Below are positions 26,108 through 35,271 of a DNA stretch of 64,000 bases, in pieces. Both the position numbers and the translations under genes were made by a program. The stretch lies in contig JAUNUI010000002.1 in assembly GCA_030538255.1 (NCBI GenBank), forward strand, positions 85,193-149,192, read 5' to 3'. The number at the start of each line of letters is the position of its first letter. The stretch's first letter is position 1. The notes beneath the pieces were generated by a model. It made no database searches and was not told the origin of the DNA. It worked only from the letters and a program-made list of their open reading frames with translations. Origin of the DNA: Pelistega sp. (GTDB lineage Bacteria; Pseudomonadota; Gammaproteobacteria; Burkholderiales; Burkholderiaceae_B).

Positions 26108-27493
26108 TTAGTGAGGACGATAAGTAACGCGATCGGGAACTTGTTTGAATGTACCCAAACGACTCCAGATTGGCATAAAGAAGAAGAACGCCAAGTAGAG
26201 AACCGTACTAACTTGCGAAATAATATTCAGCAACTCTGAAGGAGCTTTCGTACCAATAATGCCTAAGATAATGAAGTTAATGACGAAGATTACGTAAATC
26301 AATTTGTGCCAACCTGGACGGTAGCGAATTGATTTAACAGGCGATTTGTCTAACCATGGTAAGAAACCAAGGATAACAACGGTACCGCCCATCACAACAA
26401 CACCCCAGAACTTCGCGTCAAATACGCGTAGAGCAATCGCTACACCGATAAGAACCACTGGGAAAATTAATTTCCATGGTGCTTTAACGTTCTTGCTGAG
26501 GAGAATTCCTACGGCGAAGATTAGGGCAAAAGCCACCAACACCCATGTGAACTCGTCAGTCGTTGCACGTAGCATTGAGTAGAACGGTGTGAAGTACCAA
26601 ACTGGCGCAATGTGCGGAGGAGTTTGGAATGGGTCAGCCGGTAAGAAGTTATTCGATTCTAGGAAGTAACCGCCCATGGTTGGTGCGAAGAACATAATCG
26701 CCGCGAACACAAGCAAGAAGCCTGCTACGCCTAAGATGTCATGCACTGTGTAGTATGGGTGAAACGGAATGCCGTCAAGTGGACGACCGTTAGCATCAAC
26801 TTTCTCTTTGATTTCTACGCCATCAGGGTTGTTCGAGCCAACTTCGTGTAAAGCAATAATGTGCGCAACGATAAGACCGATTAACACTAATGGGATGGCA
26901 ATCACGTGGAAAGCGAAGAAGCGGTTCAAGGTAGCATCAGAAACCACGAAGTCACCACGAATCCAGATTGATAATGGCTCGCCTACGAAAGGAATCGCTT
27001 GGAACAAGTTAACAATCACTTGGGCGCCCCAGAAAGACATCTGGCCCCAAGGTAATAGGTAACCGAAGAAAGCTTCAGCCATCAAGCATAGGAAGATCGC
27101 TACACCGAAGATCCACACGAGTTCACGTGGTTTGCGATATGAACCGTAGAGCATGCCACGGAACATGTGTAAGTACACCACCACGAAGAACATCGATGCA
27201 CCGGTTGAGTGCATATAGCGAATGATCCAGCCATAAGGCACCTCGCGCATAATGTACTCGACTGAAGCGAAAGCAAGTTCGCCGTCAGGTTTGTAGTGCA
27301 TTACCATGAAGATACCGGTGACGATTTGGATCACGAGTACAAGCATGGCTAATGAGCCAAAGAAATACCAAAAGTTAAAGTTCTTAGGCGCATAGTATTC
27401 GCTAAGATGCTCTTTCCACAATTTGGTCGCAGGGAATCGTTGGTCAATCCAACCTAACAATCCCGTCGTTTCAACAACTTTATTGCCGGCCAT
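26108..27493 (-). CDS. petB: Cytochrome b of the bc1 complex
   Basis: A 461-aa fused cytochrome b (bacterial long form) with about eight to ten transmembrane helices, b-heme histidines in HSTGASMFFVVVYLHMFRG and FHVIAIPLVLIGLIVAH, and the quinol-site PEWY-like motif changed to PVWYFTPFYS. It forms the membrane core that oxidises quinol. PVWY in place of PEWY deserves note because the Glu contributes to proton uptake at the Qo site, although PVWY and similar variants occur in some proteobacteria. Confidence 0.96.
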   Translation of the reverse strand: MAGNKVVETTGLLGWIDQRFPATKLWKEHLSEYYAPKNFNFWYFFGSLAMLVLVIQIVTGIFMVMHYKPDGELAFASVEYIMREVPYGWIIRYMHSTGASMFFVVVYLHMFRGMLYGSYRKPRELVWIFGVAIFLCLMAEAFFGYLLPWGQMSFWGAQVIVNLFQAIPFVGEPLSIWIRGDFVVSDATLNRFFAFHVIAIPLVLIGLIVAHIIALHEVGSNNPDGVEIKEKVDANGRPLDGIPFHPYYTVHDILGVAGFLLVFAAIMFFAPTMGGYFLESNNFLPADPFQTPPHIAPVWYFTPFYSMLRATTDEFTWVLVAFALIFAVGILLSKNVKAPWKLIFPVVLIGVAIALRVFDAKFWGVVVMGGTVVILGFLPWLDKSPVKSIRYRPGWHKLIYVIFVINFIILGIIGTKAPSELLNIISQVSTVLYLAFFFFMPIWSRLGTFKQVPDRVTYRPH

Positions 27494-27523
27494 AATTTAG
27501 GCTCCTTGTTTTAATGAGGCAAA

Positions 27524-28159
27524 TTAACCTGCTTGTTCCACACCCACCATAATATTATTATCATCGATAAAATAGTATGGAGGAACCAATAGATTGTCTG
27601 GCGCAGGCATGTTCTTAAGAACGCGGCCAGCCAAATCGAAATATGAACCATGACATGGGCATAGGAAACCACCTTCCCAGTCAGCAGGCATGCCATCACC
27701 ACCACGGGCAAAGCGTGGTGAAGGAGAACAGCCTAGGTGTGTACAAATACCTACACACACGAGCCATTGATCCTTACGGCTACGACCTTCATTCTTCGCC
27801 CACTCAGGCGTAAAACCTGGACGATCTGAATCGGGGTCAGCCAAGTGACCACGTACCTTAGCAAGGCCGTCGATCATCTCTTGAGTGCGATGCAAGATCC
27901 ACACTGGCTTACCTTGCCACTCTGCAGTGAACATGGTGCCTGGTGCGATTGCGCTGAGGTTCACCTGAACCGGTGCACCTGCGGCTTTAGCGCGCTCTGA
28001 TGGGTTCATTGAAGCAACAAACGGGACTGCTGTTGCTACACCAGCAACACCACCAACGGCACAGGCGGTACCTAGCCAAAAGCGGCGTGAAGGGTCGGCT
28101 GGAAGCGTGTCTGGAGAAGACTGCCCTTCGTTCTCATATATTTTTGGTTCCTGACTCAT
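27524..28159 (-). CDS. petA: Rieske iron-sulfur subunit of the bc1 complex
   Basis: A 211-aa Rieske protein. The 2Fe-2S ligands are Cys139 and His141 (CTHLGC) and Cys167 and His170 (CPCHGS), with Cys144 and Cys169 forming the disulfide. The N terminus carries a twin-arginine SRRFWLG followed by a hydrophobic anchor, so it is probably a Tat substrate; the tat genes lie 3 kb away. It is first of the petABC operon. Confidence 0.96.
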   Translation of the reverse strand: MSQEPKIYENEGQSSPDTLPADPSRRFWLGTACAVGGVAGVATAVPFVASMNPSERAKAAGAPVQVNLSAIAPGTMFTAEWQGKPVWILHRTQEMIDGLAKVRGHLADPDSDRPGFTPEWAKNEGRSRKDQWLVCVGICTHLGCSPSPRFARGGDGMPADWEGGFLCPCHGSYFDLAGRVLKNMPAPDNLLVPPYYFIDDNNIMVGVEQAG

Positions 28160-28279
28160 CTATCTATCCTTATTGATACTGCCAAGGTGTAAAAAAAATT
28201 AACGTATTTTAAATGGATTTATTCTATTAACCAGTTATTATATACCGTCTAATCATTTCACGGAAAAAAAGGATCGATT

Positions 28280-28729
28280 ATGAGCAAAGCAAAAGGATTT
28301 ATTAAGGAATTTCAAGAGTTTGCCGTTAAAGGTAATATGATCGACCTCGCGGTCGGTGTGATTATCGGTGCGGCTTTTGGCAAGATTATTGATTCATTAG
28401 TGAAAGATGTTTTAATGCCTGTGATTAACTTCATCATTGGCGGCGAGGCTGATTTCTCTAATAAATTCATAGTCTTAGCTCAACCTGAAGGCTACACTGG
28501 CCCACAGACACTAGAGGCTCTTCAGGCCGCTGGCGCGAATGTGTTCGCCTATGGTAGCTTCATCACCATCTTGATTAACTTCATTTTATTGGCGTTTGTT
28601 GTATTTTTACTCGTTAAAGCAATTTCTAAAGCGCGCGCTCGCTTTGAAGCTGAAAAAGCGGCTGAAGTGACGCCTGACCCAGAAGATATTGTTTTACTAC
28701 GTGAAATTCGTGACTCTTTGAAAAAATAA
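28280..28729 (+). CDS. mscL: Large-conductance mechanosensitive channel
   Basis: A 149-aa MscL of normal size. The amphipathic N terminus and first transmembrane helix ([32 protein letters not shown]) are highly conserved, followed by a second helix and a charged cytoplasmic C-terminal helix. It opens under membrane tension to release solutes during osmotic downshift. It is divergent from petABC with its own terminator, a standalone transcript. Confidence 0.97.
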   Translation: MSKAKGFIKEFQEFAVKGNMIDLAVGVIIGAAFGKIIDSLVKDVLMPVINFIIGGEADFSNKFIVLAQPEGYTGPQTLEALQAAGANVFAYGSFITILINFILLAFVVFLLVKAISKARARFEAEKAAEVTPDPEDIVLLREIRDSLKK

Positions 28730-28760
28730 GTCGTTTTAAAGCATCACTTTTCACCACAAA

Positions 28761-28792
28761 AAAGCGCACCGAATTTATCCTCGGTGCGCTTT
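28761..28792. terminator. Intrinsic terminator after mscL
   Basis: AAAGCGCACCGA at 28761-28772 pairs perfectly with TCGGTGCGCTTT at 28781-28792, followed by further T. It also carries an A-tract for the opposite direction. Confidence 0.9.
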
Positions 28793-28950
28793 TTTTGGCT
28801 TTTCTGCAACACATGTATGTGTTTGTAAACACCCTCAAGTCACGACCTTAAGGCATTTATTCACAATGCACATGGCCCGACGTCAACTGCAGCGTATGCA
28901 TTCAGCGAGCGTCCTTTTGCATGTGCTTTAAATACGTCGTATTGCTCAAG

Positions 28951-29005
28951 TCGCTTGGATTAAATCGCTTTGTTTTAACTCGCTTGGCTTTAAATCGGAT
29001 TGGGG
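28951..29005. repeat. Degenerate 15-bp tandem repeats spanning the 3' end of the nif3-like gene
   Basis: Units starting TCGCTTGG or TCGCTTTG begin at 28951, 28965, 28980 and (TCGGATTG) 28995. The stop codon of the nif3-like gene (28990-28992) lies inside the third unit, so the array starts in coding sequence and runs into the spacer. Confidence 0.65.
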
Positions 29006-29769
29006 ATATCAATAAACTCCACTTCAATGTTCGGAAACTCCGCTTGCAGCGCAACACCCAGTGCTTGTACGCCATAACGCTCTGTCGCATGATGGCCTGC
29101 AGCATAGTAAGCCACACCGCTCTCTTGCGCCATATGGAAGACAGGTTCTGAGGCCTCGCCTGTGATAAAGGCTTGAGCACCTGCCAAGATAGCGGATTCA
29201 AAATAGCTTTGTGCGCCGCCCGTACACCAGGCAATGCGTTGTATCGGTGTGTCTGGGTTGCCAATAAACAACGGTTCTCTCTGTAGGCGATTGGCGATGA
29301 CGTCGGTCAATTGGCCTAGGGTCTGTACGCCTTCGGGTGGACTGCCTAACCAGACGAGGTCGTCTTGGCCCGTGGTTTCTGGCACTCCTTCCACATAATT
29401 CGGTCGTAAGCCTAAGACTTTTGCGAGCTGTGCATTATTGCCCCACTGCGGATGGGCATCCAGTGGTAGGTGGTAGCCGAAGACATTTAATTGATGTTTT
29501 ATCGCTAATGCGATACGCTCATATTTCATACCGATGATGCGCACGTCTTCGTTTTTCCAGAACCATCCGTGGTGCACAATAACCGTATCGGCCTGTGCGG
29601 CGGCGGCTTTTTCTAAGAGCTCTTTAGAGGCGGTTACCCCCATAACAATCTTATGGATGTAAGGCTTTCCCTGCAGTTGTAATCCATTTGGTGCATAATC
29701 TTTAAAACGGTAGATTTGCAATTCACGGTCTAACCAATTACTCAGTTCTTGTCGACTCACTTGATTCAT
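28990..29769 (-). CDS. NIF3/YbgI-family dinuclear metal protein
   Basis: A 259-aa NIF3-like protein. Metal ligands are visible in TVIVHHGWFWK, FGYHLPLDAHPQWGNN and the C-terminal AGHHATERYGVQALG. Family members form toroidal hexamers with two metals per subunit; some have GTP cyclohydrolase I-like or chaperone-linked roles, but the function is not settled. Its ATG lies only 17 bp from the ATG of the divergent htrA-like gene, and AAGGAAAA upstream serves as its ribosome binding site. Confidence 0.92.
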   Translation of the reverse strand: MNQVSRQELSNWLDRELQIYRFKDYAPNGLQLQGKPYIHKIVMGVTASKELLEKAAAAQADTVIVHHGWFWKNEDVRIIGMKYERIALAIKHQLNVFGYHLPLDAHPQWGNNAQLAKVLGLRPNYVEGVPETTGQDDLVWLGSPPEGVQTLGQLTDVIANRLQREPLFIGNPDTPIQRIAWCTGGAQSYFESAILAGAQAFITGEASEPVFHMAQESGVAYYAAGHHATERYGVQALGVALQAEFPNIEVEFIDIPNPI

Positions 29770-29786
29770 CTGATTTATTTTCCTTT

Positions 29787-31043
29787 ATGCAACGCATCTG
29801 GTTAATTTTTTCTCAAACAGTCGCTATCTGTCTAGCGTTCGTCTTTGTCTCGGCAACTTTACGTCCTGCCTGGGTAAAAGGCTGGCTATTGCCTGCGGAC
29901 CCACCGCCCCTAGTGCCAACGGCTACCGTGAAAGTGCAGACGCCTGATGACAGTAGCTCCACTAAGGCGGCTGAAGGCGTTCAAACTACTGATAAAACCA
30001 GCGATAAAGCTACGCCTGAAAAAGCCCCCGTGATTACAACGATGGTAACCTCGTATTCAGAGGCCGTGAAGCTCGCGGGACCTTCAGTGGTGAATATTTA
30101 CACGACTAAGAATATTGTATCGCCTTTTAAGAACCTACCGGATGTTCCTTCGCTACGGCCTTTTATTCAAGATCAAAAGCGGCTGAATGACCCAACTAAC
30201 TTAGGCTCTGGGGTCATCGCCTCAAGTCAAGGCTATGTGCTAACGAATTATCATGTGGTCGAAGCGGCTGATTCGATTGAGGTAGGCTTGGATGATGGGC
30301 GTAAATTCAGCGCGCAATTTATTGGTGCCGATCCTGATACGGACTTGGCTGTATTGAAGATTGAGGCTTCGGATATCAAGCCGATTCGCGTGAACGAGCA
30401 ACAGACTTTACATGTGGGTGATGTGGTCTTAGCGATTGGTAATCCTTTCGGGGTTGGGCAAACCACCACCATGGGTATTATTTCAGCCTTAAACCGTACG
30501 GGCTTGGGTATCAGTACCTATGAGAATTTTATTCAAACTGATGCGGCAATTAATCCAGGCAACTCGGGTGGCGCCCTGATTAATATTGATGGTAGCTTAA
30601 TCGGGATTAATACGGCGATCTACTCCGAGTCAGACTCCAGTGGTTCTTTAGGGATTGGTTTTGCGACACCCGCTCAAACTGCCTTAAAAATCATGGATGA
30701 GATTATTGCTCATGGTAAGGTACGTCGCGGTTGGTTGGGTCTTGAGCCGCAAGATGTGACCGCTGACATTGCTAAAGCGTTCAACTTAAAGCAGACGCGC
30801 GGGGTGATTATTGCCTCGATGGTGAATAATGGCCCGGCCATGAAAGCGGGCCTGATGGTCGGCGATATTATTATTCAGTTGAATACTAAGCAAGTCGGTA
30901 GTATGAGTCAGATGATGCACGACATTGCCAGTATTCCCCCTACAACTCATATCCGCTTGAAAGTGTTGCGTACAGGCAAGCATGTGGATATTGAAGTGGT
31001 CTTAGGTGAACGTCCGCAGAATGAAGGTTCTGACCAGGATTAA
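29787..31043 (+). CDS. Membrane-tethered HtrA-family serine protease (DegS/DegQ-like)
   Basis: A 418-aa trypsin-like protease with one PDZ domain. An N-terminal hydrophobic segment (IWLIFSQTVAICLAFVFVSA) should anchor it in the inner membrane, followed by a low-complexity Thr/Lys/Pro linker to about residue 85. The catalytic triad is His156 (TNYHVVEAAD), Asp186 (DPDTDLAVL) and Ser260 (NPGNSGGAL). The PDZ domain covers about 310-405. The single-PDZ, anchored layout is that of DegS, which starts envelope stress signalling, but a general quality-control role is equally possible. There is no obvious ribosome binding site before the ATG. Confidence 0.92.
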   Translation: MQRIWLIFSQTVAICLAFVFVSATLRPAWVKGWLLPADPPPLVPTATVKVQTPDDSSSTKAAEGVQTTDKTSDKATPEKAPVITTMVTSYSEAVKLAGPSVVNIYTTKNIVSPFKNLPDVPSLRPFIQDQKRLNDPTNLGSGVIASSQGYVLTNYHVVEAADSIEVGLDDGRKFSAQFIGADPDTDLAVLKIEASDIKPIRVNEQQTLHVGDVVLAIGNPFGVGQTTTMGIISALNRTGLGISTYENFIQTDAAINPGNSGGALINIDGSLIGINTAIYSESDSSGSLGIGFATPAQTALKIMDEIIAHGKVRRGWLGLEPQDVTADIAKAFNLKQTRGVIIASMVNNGPAMKAGLMVGDIIIQLNTKQVGSMSQMMHDIASIPPTTHIRLKVLRTGKHVDIEVVLGERPQNEGSDQD

Positions 31044-31140
31044 GGGCTGATTTTGTGGGATTTAGCTCTGATTTTGAGGGCTTTAGCGCTGGTATGTCGG
31101 CTTTAGCGCTGCTCTTGTGGGATTCAGCACTAGGTCTAAT
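31037..31140. repeat. Five 20-21-bp degenerate tandem units beginning at the htrA stop
   Basis: Units begin at 31037, 31058, 31079, 31099 and 31120, each of the form GG(A/C)TT(T/A)AG then GCTG-like. The htrA stop TAA (31041-31043) is inside the first unit (GGATTAAGGGCTG), and the later copies carry TTTAG or TTCAG at the same place. The array therefore grows from the coding 3' end into the spacer. Confidence 0.75.
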
Positions 31141-31226
31141 TTGTGCGCGCTTAACGCCGTTTATAATTCTACTGACGCTTATAACGCTACTGATAACTCA
31201 GTTAAGGACTAAGCGCGCTCCAATTT

Positions 31227-31254
31227 AATAAGGCACTGAGGATGGCGCCTTATT
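31227..31254. terminator. Possible terminator between converging htrA-like and tatC genes
   Basis: AATAAGGC at 31227-31234 mirrors GCCTTATT at 31247-31254. The T-tract is short. The 365-bp spacer (31044-31408) otherwise contains only degenerate repeats. Confidence 0.45.
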
Positions 31255-31305
31255 GCATATCTTGACGCCGTCAATCCTAAAGTAGCCCCTTGCTTATACC
31301 ATTTA

Positions 31306-31437
31306 CACGCGCTCTTCCAGCTCCTAGAACAACAACACTACGCTGCTGCGGGTCTTCGAACATTACGCGGCTGCGGGTCTTCATCAGGGCTCCGTTATGA
31401 GCTCCCTCTTAACCACGTTCTTCCAACTCCTCAGACT
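31306..31437. repeat. Duplicated tatC 3' end and paired 18-bp repeat
   Basis: TCTTCCAGCTCCTAGA at 31313-31328 echoes TCTTCCAACTCCTCAGA at 31419-31435, which encodes the last residues of TatC, 106 bp away. Between them ACGCTGCTGCGGGTCTTC (31340-31357) is repeated with one change at 31365-31382. Confidence 0.55.
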
Positions 31438-32197
31438 CACGCTCCATAGGGCGTGGGCGGATAAAGCGCGCGGCAATAATACCGACTTCATATAAGAGAA
31501 TCAATGGTACAGCCATCATAAACTGGCTGAGAATATCAGGTGGAGTTAATACGGCGGCCACAACGAAGGCGCCAACAATGACATAGCCACGGATATTCTT
31601 CAATTTATCCACGCTGACCATGCCAGTGCCGACTAATACCATCACAATCACAGGCACTTCGAAGGTTAAGCCGAAAGCCAGGAACATGGTCATCACGAAG
31701 TCTAAATAGGCTTCGATATCAGGGGCAAAATTAATCGAGTCAGGAGAAACGGTGGCAATAAAATGGAAGACCGTATTAAACACAAAGAAATAGCAGAAGG
31801 CCATACCGACAAAGAACAGCAAATAGCTAGAGACAGCGAGCGGCACAATTAAGCGCTTCTCATGCTTATATAAGCCGGGAGCGACAAAGGCCCAGGCCTG
31901 ATACAACACGAACGGCAAGGCAAAGAGAAAGGCCACAAGTAGGGTTACTTTCAAGGGCACGAGAAAGGGGGTAATCACGCCATAGGCGATCATCTTATCG
32001 CCTGCGGGTAAAGCAGCAGCCATCGGTGCCGCCAGGAAATCATACAGTTGCTTACTACCTGGGAAAATACACAGCACAATAAAGATGGCCACAATCGCTA
32101 GCACCGCATAAAGCAGACGCTGACGCAGCTCAACTAAGTGCGAAATTAAGGTTTGTGCGGTTTCTTCGGTTTCAGGTGTATTGGTTTGACTGCTCAT
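31409..32197 (-). CDS. tatC: Sec-independent translocase component TatC
   Basis: A 262-aa polytopic membrane protein with about six helices. LISHLVELRQRLLYAVLAI at the N terminus, FVAPGLYKHEKRL and FGLTFEVPVIVMVLVGTGMVS are TatC hallmarks. It recognises twin-arginine signals together with TatB. Its ATG overlaps the tatB stop by four bases. The tail, rich in Glu and Arg (MERESEELEERG), is encoded by sequence that is partly repeated downstream. Confidence 0.96.
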   Translation of the reverse strand: MSSQTNTPETEETAQTLISHLVELRQRLLYAVLAIVAIFIVLCIFPGSKQLYDFLAAPMAAALPAGDKMIAYGVITPFLVPLKVTLLVAFLFALPFVLYQAWAFVAPGLYKHEKRLIVPLAVSSYLLFFVGMAFCYFFVFNTVFHFIATVSPDSINFAPDIEAYLDFVMTMFLAFGLTFEVPVIVMVLVGTGMVSVDKLKNIRGYVIVGAFVVAAVLTPPDILSQFMMAVPLILLYEVGIIAARFIRPRPMERESEELEERG

Positions 32198-32943
32198 GAA
32201 ACCACCTTATCAGTCGCAGGCTCGGACGGCACATTAGACTCTGTCGGGCTTTTTGAGGCTACTGCACTATGTTCCGCCAGTGTTGGAGCCTCGGTCGCCA
32301 CAGTAGATGCTACGCTTGGCTCAGCAATAGCCTCAGCTTGATTAGCCACAGCCAACTCTTGTGCCTGGGCAGTTTCTACGCTCGGTGGGTTCATATCGTG
32401 CATCAGTGGTGACCCAGTAGGTGCTACTGGTGAGACTGGCTCACCTCGTGGTTTAGCAGCGACGGCTTGAGTAGGACTCTCAGTTGAAGTATTGCTTGCT
32501 GAGTCTGCTTGATTAGCCACCGCCAACTCTTGTGCCTGGGCAGTTTCTACGCTCGGTGGCGTTGATGTATCGCTTAAGGTTTCGCTCAGTGGCTTTTTCA
32601 AATCAGACAAATCAGGCAACTCACCCAGCTCTTGCTTTAATTGCTTATTGGTGTCGCCGAGATCTTGTTTAATCTCTTCAAAGGGGTCCTTAATGCTGGC
32701 CACACTTTTCTCAAAGCTACTCTTGATTTCTTCAGCACCGCTTTGGATGTCCTGCTTAATCTTAGTCAGCTCCTGAATATCCATCTCGCGCTGGATGTCG
32801 GACTTAATATCTGTCACATAACGCTGGGCACGCCCCACTAAGTGACCCACGGTGCGAGCCACTTTAGGGAGACGTTCAGGACCAATAACGATTAGGGCTA
32901 CGACGCCGATGACCATCAGCTCGCCCATACTCAGACCAAACAT
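32194..32943 (-). CDS. tatB: Sec-independent translocase component TatB with repeat-rich tail
   Basis: A 249-aa TatB, long for the family. Residues 1-20 are the membrane helix (MFGLSMGELMVIGVVALIVIGPERLP with the conserved GPERLP turn), followed by the amphipathic helix. From about residue 125 the tail is low complexity and contains PPSVETAQAQELAVANQA twice, encoded by 53-bp direct repeats at 32336-32388 and 32507-32559 that differ at one base. The tail of TatB is generally dispensable, so the expansion is probably tolerated. Confidence 0.94.
   Translation of the reverse strand: MFGLSMGELMVIGVVALIVIGPERLPKVARTVGHLVGRAQRYVTDIKSDIQREMDIQELTKIKQDIQSGAEEIKSSFEKSVASIKDPFEEIKQDLGDTNKQLKQELGELPDLSDLKKPLSETLSDTSTPPSVETAQAQELAVANQADSASNTSTESPTQAVAAKPRGEPVSPVAPTGSPLMHDMNPPSVETAQAQELAVANQAEAIAEPSVASTVATEAPTLAEHSAVASKSPTESNVPSEPATDKVVS
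32336..32559. repeat. 53-bp in-frame direct repeat in tatB
   Basis: The segments at 32336-32388 and 32507-32559 match at 52 of 53 positions. Such high identity means a recent duplication or gene conversion. Confidence 0.9.
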
Positions 32944-32978
32944 ACTTTCCTTACGAATCCAATATGATGAGTCTTGGC

Positions 32979-33200
32979 TTATTCAGACTTTTCTTTGTTG
33001 GCAACGTTAACAGTATTAACGTCGTCTTCAACTTTATTGGCGATTTGACCTGGTTCGCCTTCAGCATCTTTCATGCCTTTCTTGAAGCCCTTAACAGCAC
33101 CGCCTAAATCTTCACCAACGTTACGTAATTTTTTAGTGCCAAAAACTAACACAACTACTAGTAGCACAATTAACCAGTGCCATACGCTTAAACCACCCAC
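32979..33200 (-). CDS. tatA: Sec-independent translocase component TatA
   Basis: A 73-aa TatA. The short membrane helix ([17 protein letters not shown]) and the conserved [21 protein letters not shown] amphipathic region are clear. The start is GTG at 33200, with AGGAG 6 bp upstream; the overlapping ATG is out of frame. It forms the pore-like oligomer of the Tat system. Confidence 0.95.
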   Translation of the reverse strand: MGGLSVWHWLIVLLVVVLVFGTKKLRNVGEDLGGAVKGFKKGMKDAEGEPGQIANKVEDDVNTVNVANKEKSE

Positions 33201-33399
33201 ATTACACTCCTAAAAAATTAGAACGAAAACTGATAGTACGACATGATAGTGCCACAAACTGACATCACGCACAATCATTAAGCTGTCGTGCACTATCTTT
33301 ACTCTTACTCTGCGGCATCGATGGAATACTCAATCACATCATTGCATGCATCACTTTATATTGACTATTTTCACGAATAAATAGCCAAGGCACAATCCA

Positions 33400-33936
33400 T
33401 TAATCTTTGGGGCGAGAAGCTTTCTCTTCAAGACCCGATACGCCTTCACGGCGCGCTAATTCTTGTACCACTTGCTCTGGTCTTAAGCCATAATAGCTTA
33501 AAGCGACCATACTGTGAAACCATAAATCAGCGGTTTCAGCGATAATTTTCTGTGTGTCCTGGTCTTTGCAGGCCATCACTAATTCAGTGGCTTCTTCACC
33601 GACTTTTTTCAAAAAGCCATCGGGGGCTTTACTGTACAGCTTGGCCACATAAGAGCCTTGTGGATCGCCACCATTAGCGGGCAATCGGCTCTCAAGTGTA
33701 TCGGCTAAGCGCGCAAGAAAAGCCAAGCTTGCTGCTGATGTCTCAGCAGTCGAAACCTCTATGCTCGACACTACGCTTGATGCTTCGGCACCAGCGGTCT
33801 CAGCACTTGAGGTTTCTGCACGCGACACTTCGCTTGATTTTACAGCGCTTAATGACGCCGAGGTCGAAACCTCGGCGCTGTCTGCGTTAACTGCGCTCTG
33901 CTCTACGATATTGCCGCTATGGTTCTTATTGCTCAT
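33400..33936 (-). CDS. hisE: Phosphoribosyl-ATP pyrophosphatase with Ser/Ala-rich N-terminal extension
   Basis: A 178-aa protein whose C-terminal part from about residue 72 is a normal HisE ([36 protein letters not shown]). It hydrolyses phosphoribosyl-ATP to phosphoribosyl-AMP. HisE is usually about 105-110 aa, so about 70 residues of repetitive Ser/Ala/Glu/Val sequence precede it (motifs such as [12 protein letters not shown] and [10 protein letters not shown]). The ATG overlaps the hisI stop by 11 bases. I found no better internal start, so the extension appears to be translated. The extension DNA holds a perfect hairpin, GCCGAGGT-CGAA-ACCTCGGC, at 33857-33876. Confidence 0.9.
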   Translation of the reverse strand: MSNKNHSGNIVEQSAVNADSAEVSTSASLSAVKSSEVSRAETSSAETAGAEASSVVSSIEVSTAETSAASLAFLARLADTLESRLPANGGDPQGSYVAKLYSKAPDGFLKKVGEEATELVMACKDQDTQKIIAETADLWFHSMVALSYYGLRPEQVVQELARREGVSGLEEKASRPKD

Positions 33937-34333
33937 CTGACTTTTTATAAATTAACTCAGGGTCTTTCAAGACTGGATCAACCTCGCGCCATTGTGGCTC
34001 GTTATCAGAATAATCAAGCACGCGGTAGAAGCAGCTCTCGCGGCCAGTATGACAGGCCACACCCGCGACTTGTTCCACGACGAGTAAAATCACATCGGCA
34101 TCACAGTCTAAACGAACTTCATGAACTTTTTGTGTATGACCTGATTCTTCGCCCTTGCGCCAGAGTTTCTTGCGTGAACGTGACCAATAAACTGCCACAC
34201 GGTTCTTCACGGTCTCTTGCAAGGCCTCGTGATTCATCCACGCCACCATCAAGATGCGACCTGTCTGATAATCCTGCGCAATCGCTGGGATTAAGCCATT
34301 ATCATCGAACACAACCTCTTTGAGCCAACTCAT
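33926..34333 (-). CDS. hisI: Phosphoribosyl-AMP cyclohydrolase
   Basis: A 135-aa HisI of normal size. Metal-binding residues lie in [16 protein letters not shown] and [14 protein letters not shown]. It opens the purine ring of phosphoribosyl-AMP in histidine synthesis. It overlaps hisF by four bases and hisE by 11 bases. Confidence 0.96.
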   Translation of the reverse strand: MSWLKEVVFDDNGLIPAIAQDYQTGRILMVAWMNHEALQETVKNRVAVYWSRSRKKLWRKGEESGHTQKVHEVRLDCDADVILLVVEQVAGVACHTGRESCFYRVLDYSDNEPQWREVDPVLKDPELIYKKSDEQ

Positions 34334-35271
34334 GTTGTTCTCCTTACGGCAATGCCTTGTTTAGCCATGAAGTCTTTACACTCAGCGATAGTGTACTCGC
34401 CGTAGTGGAAAATACTCGCCGCAAGTACGGCGCTCGCACCACCGAGTGTTACACCATCAGCTAGATGCTGTAAATTCCCCACGCCACCTGAGGCAATCAC
34501 AGGCACGGAAACCGCATCCGATACGGCACGGGTCAGGGCTATATCAAAGCCTGATTTGGTGCCGTCCTTATCCATACTGGTCAATAAAATCTCACCCGCA
34601 CCATACTCCGCCATCTTGATTGCCCACTCGATTGCATCAATGCCTGTGCCCTTACGACCACCGTGGGTATACACTTCCCAACGCTCTGGCTCGCCTGGCG
34701 CACTGACTTTGCGTGCATCAATCGCCACCACAATGCATTGTGAGCCATAATAATCGGCACACTCACGCACAAGCTCAGGGCGATTCACTGCAGCACTATT
34801 CATCGATACCTTATCGGCACCCACATTCAATAGACGTTGCACATCACCGACTTCACGCACGCCACCACCCACGGTGAGCGGGATAAAGACTTGCGAAGCC
34901 ACTTGCTCAATAATCGGCAAAATTAAATCGCGTCCATCGCTCGTCGCGGTAATATCCAGAAAGGTTAGCTCATCAGCGCCCTGCTCATTGTAGCGACGCG
35001 CGATTTCCACAGGATCACCCGCATCTTTCAGCTCTACGAAATTCACGCCTTTCACAACACGACCAGCGGTCACATCTAAGCAAGGAATAATACGCTTAGT
35101 GAGTGTTGAGTTCGCTGCACTCTGAGCAGAACTCGCCGCGCCCGAAGTTGAATTCGCGGTGTCCTGGCTGGAGCCCGCTACACTCTGGCTAGACCCTGCT
35201 GCATCTTGAGCCGCACTCTGCGCCCCAGCTTCCTGTCCATTGGCCTGATTTTGGCTATTGCTTACGCTCAA
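34330..35271 (-). CDS. hisF: Imidazole glycerol phosphate synthase subunit HisF with N-terminal extension
   Basis: A 313-aa protein; HisF is normally about 255 aa. The barrel begins at residue 58 ([18 protein letters not shown]). The catalytic Asp66 is in CLDV and the second acid lies in VVAIDARKV. The first 57 residues are low-complexity Ser/Ala/Gln repeats ([17 protein letters not shown]). No ATG, GTG or TTG lies at the usual start position, where the codon is CTC, and the ATG overlaps the hisA stop by four bases. The extension is therefore very likely translated. With HisH it makes imidazole glycerol phosphate and AICAR. Confidence 0.93.
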   Translation of the reverse strand: MSVSNSQNQANGQEAGAQSAAQDAAGSSQSVAGSSQDTANSTSGAASSAQSAANSTLTKRIIPCLDVTAGRVVKGVNFVELKDAGDPVEIARRYNEQGADELTFLDITATSDGRDLILPIIEQVASQVFIPLTVGGGVREVGDVQRLLNVGADKVSMNSAAVNRPELVRECADYYGSQCIVVAIDARKVSAPGEPERWEVYTHGGRKGTGIDAIEWAIKMAEYGAGEILLTSMDKDGTKSGFDIALTRAVSDAVSVPVIASGGVGNLQHLADGVTLGGASAVLAASIFHYGEYTIAECKDFMAKQGIAVRRTT

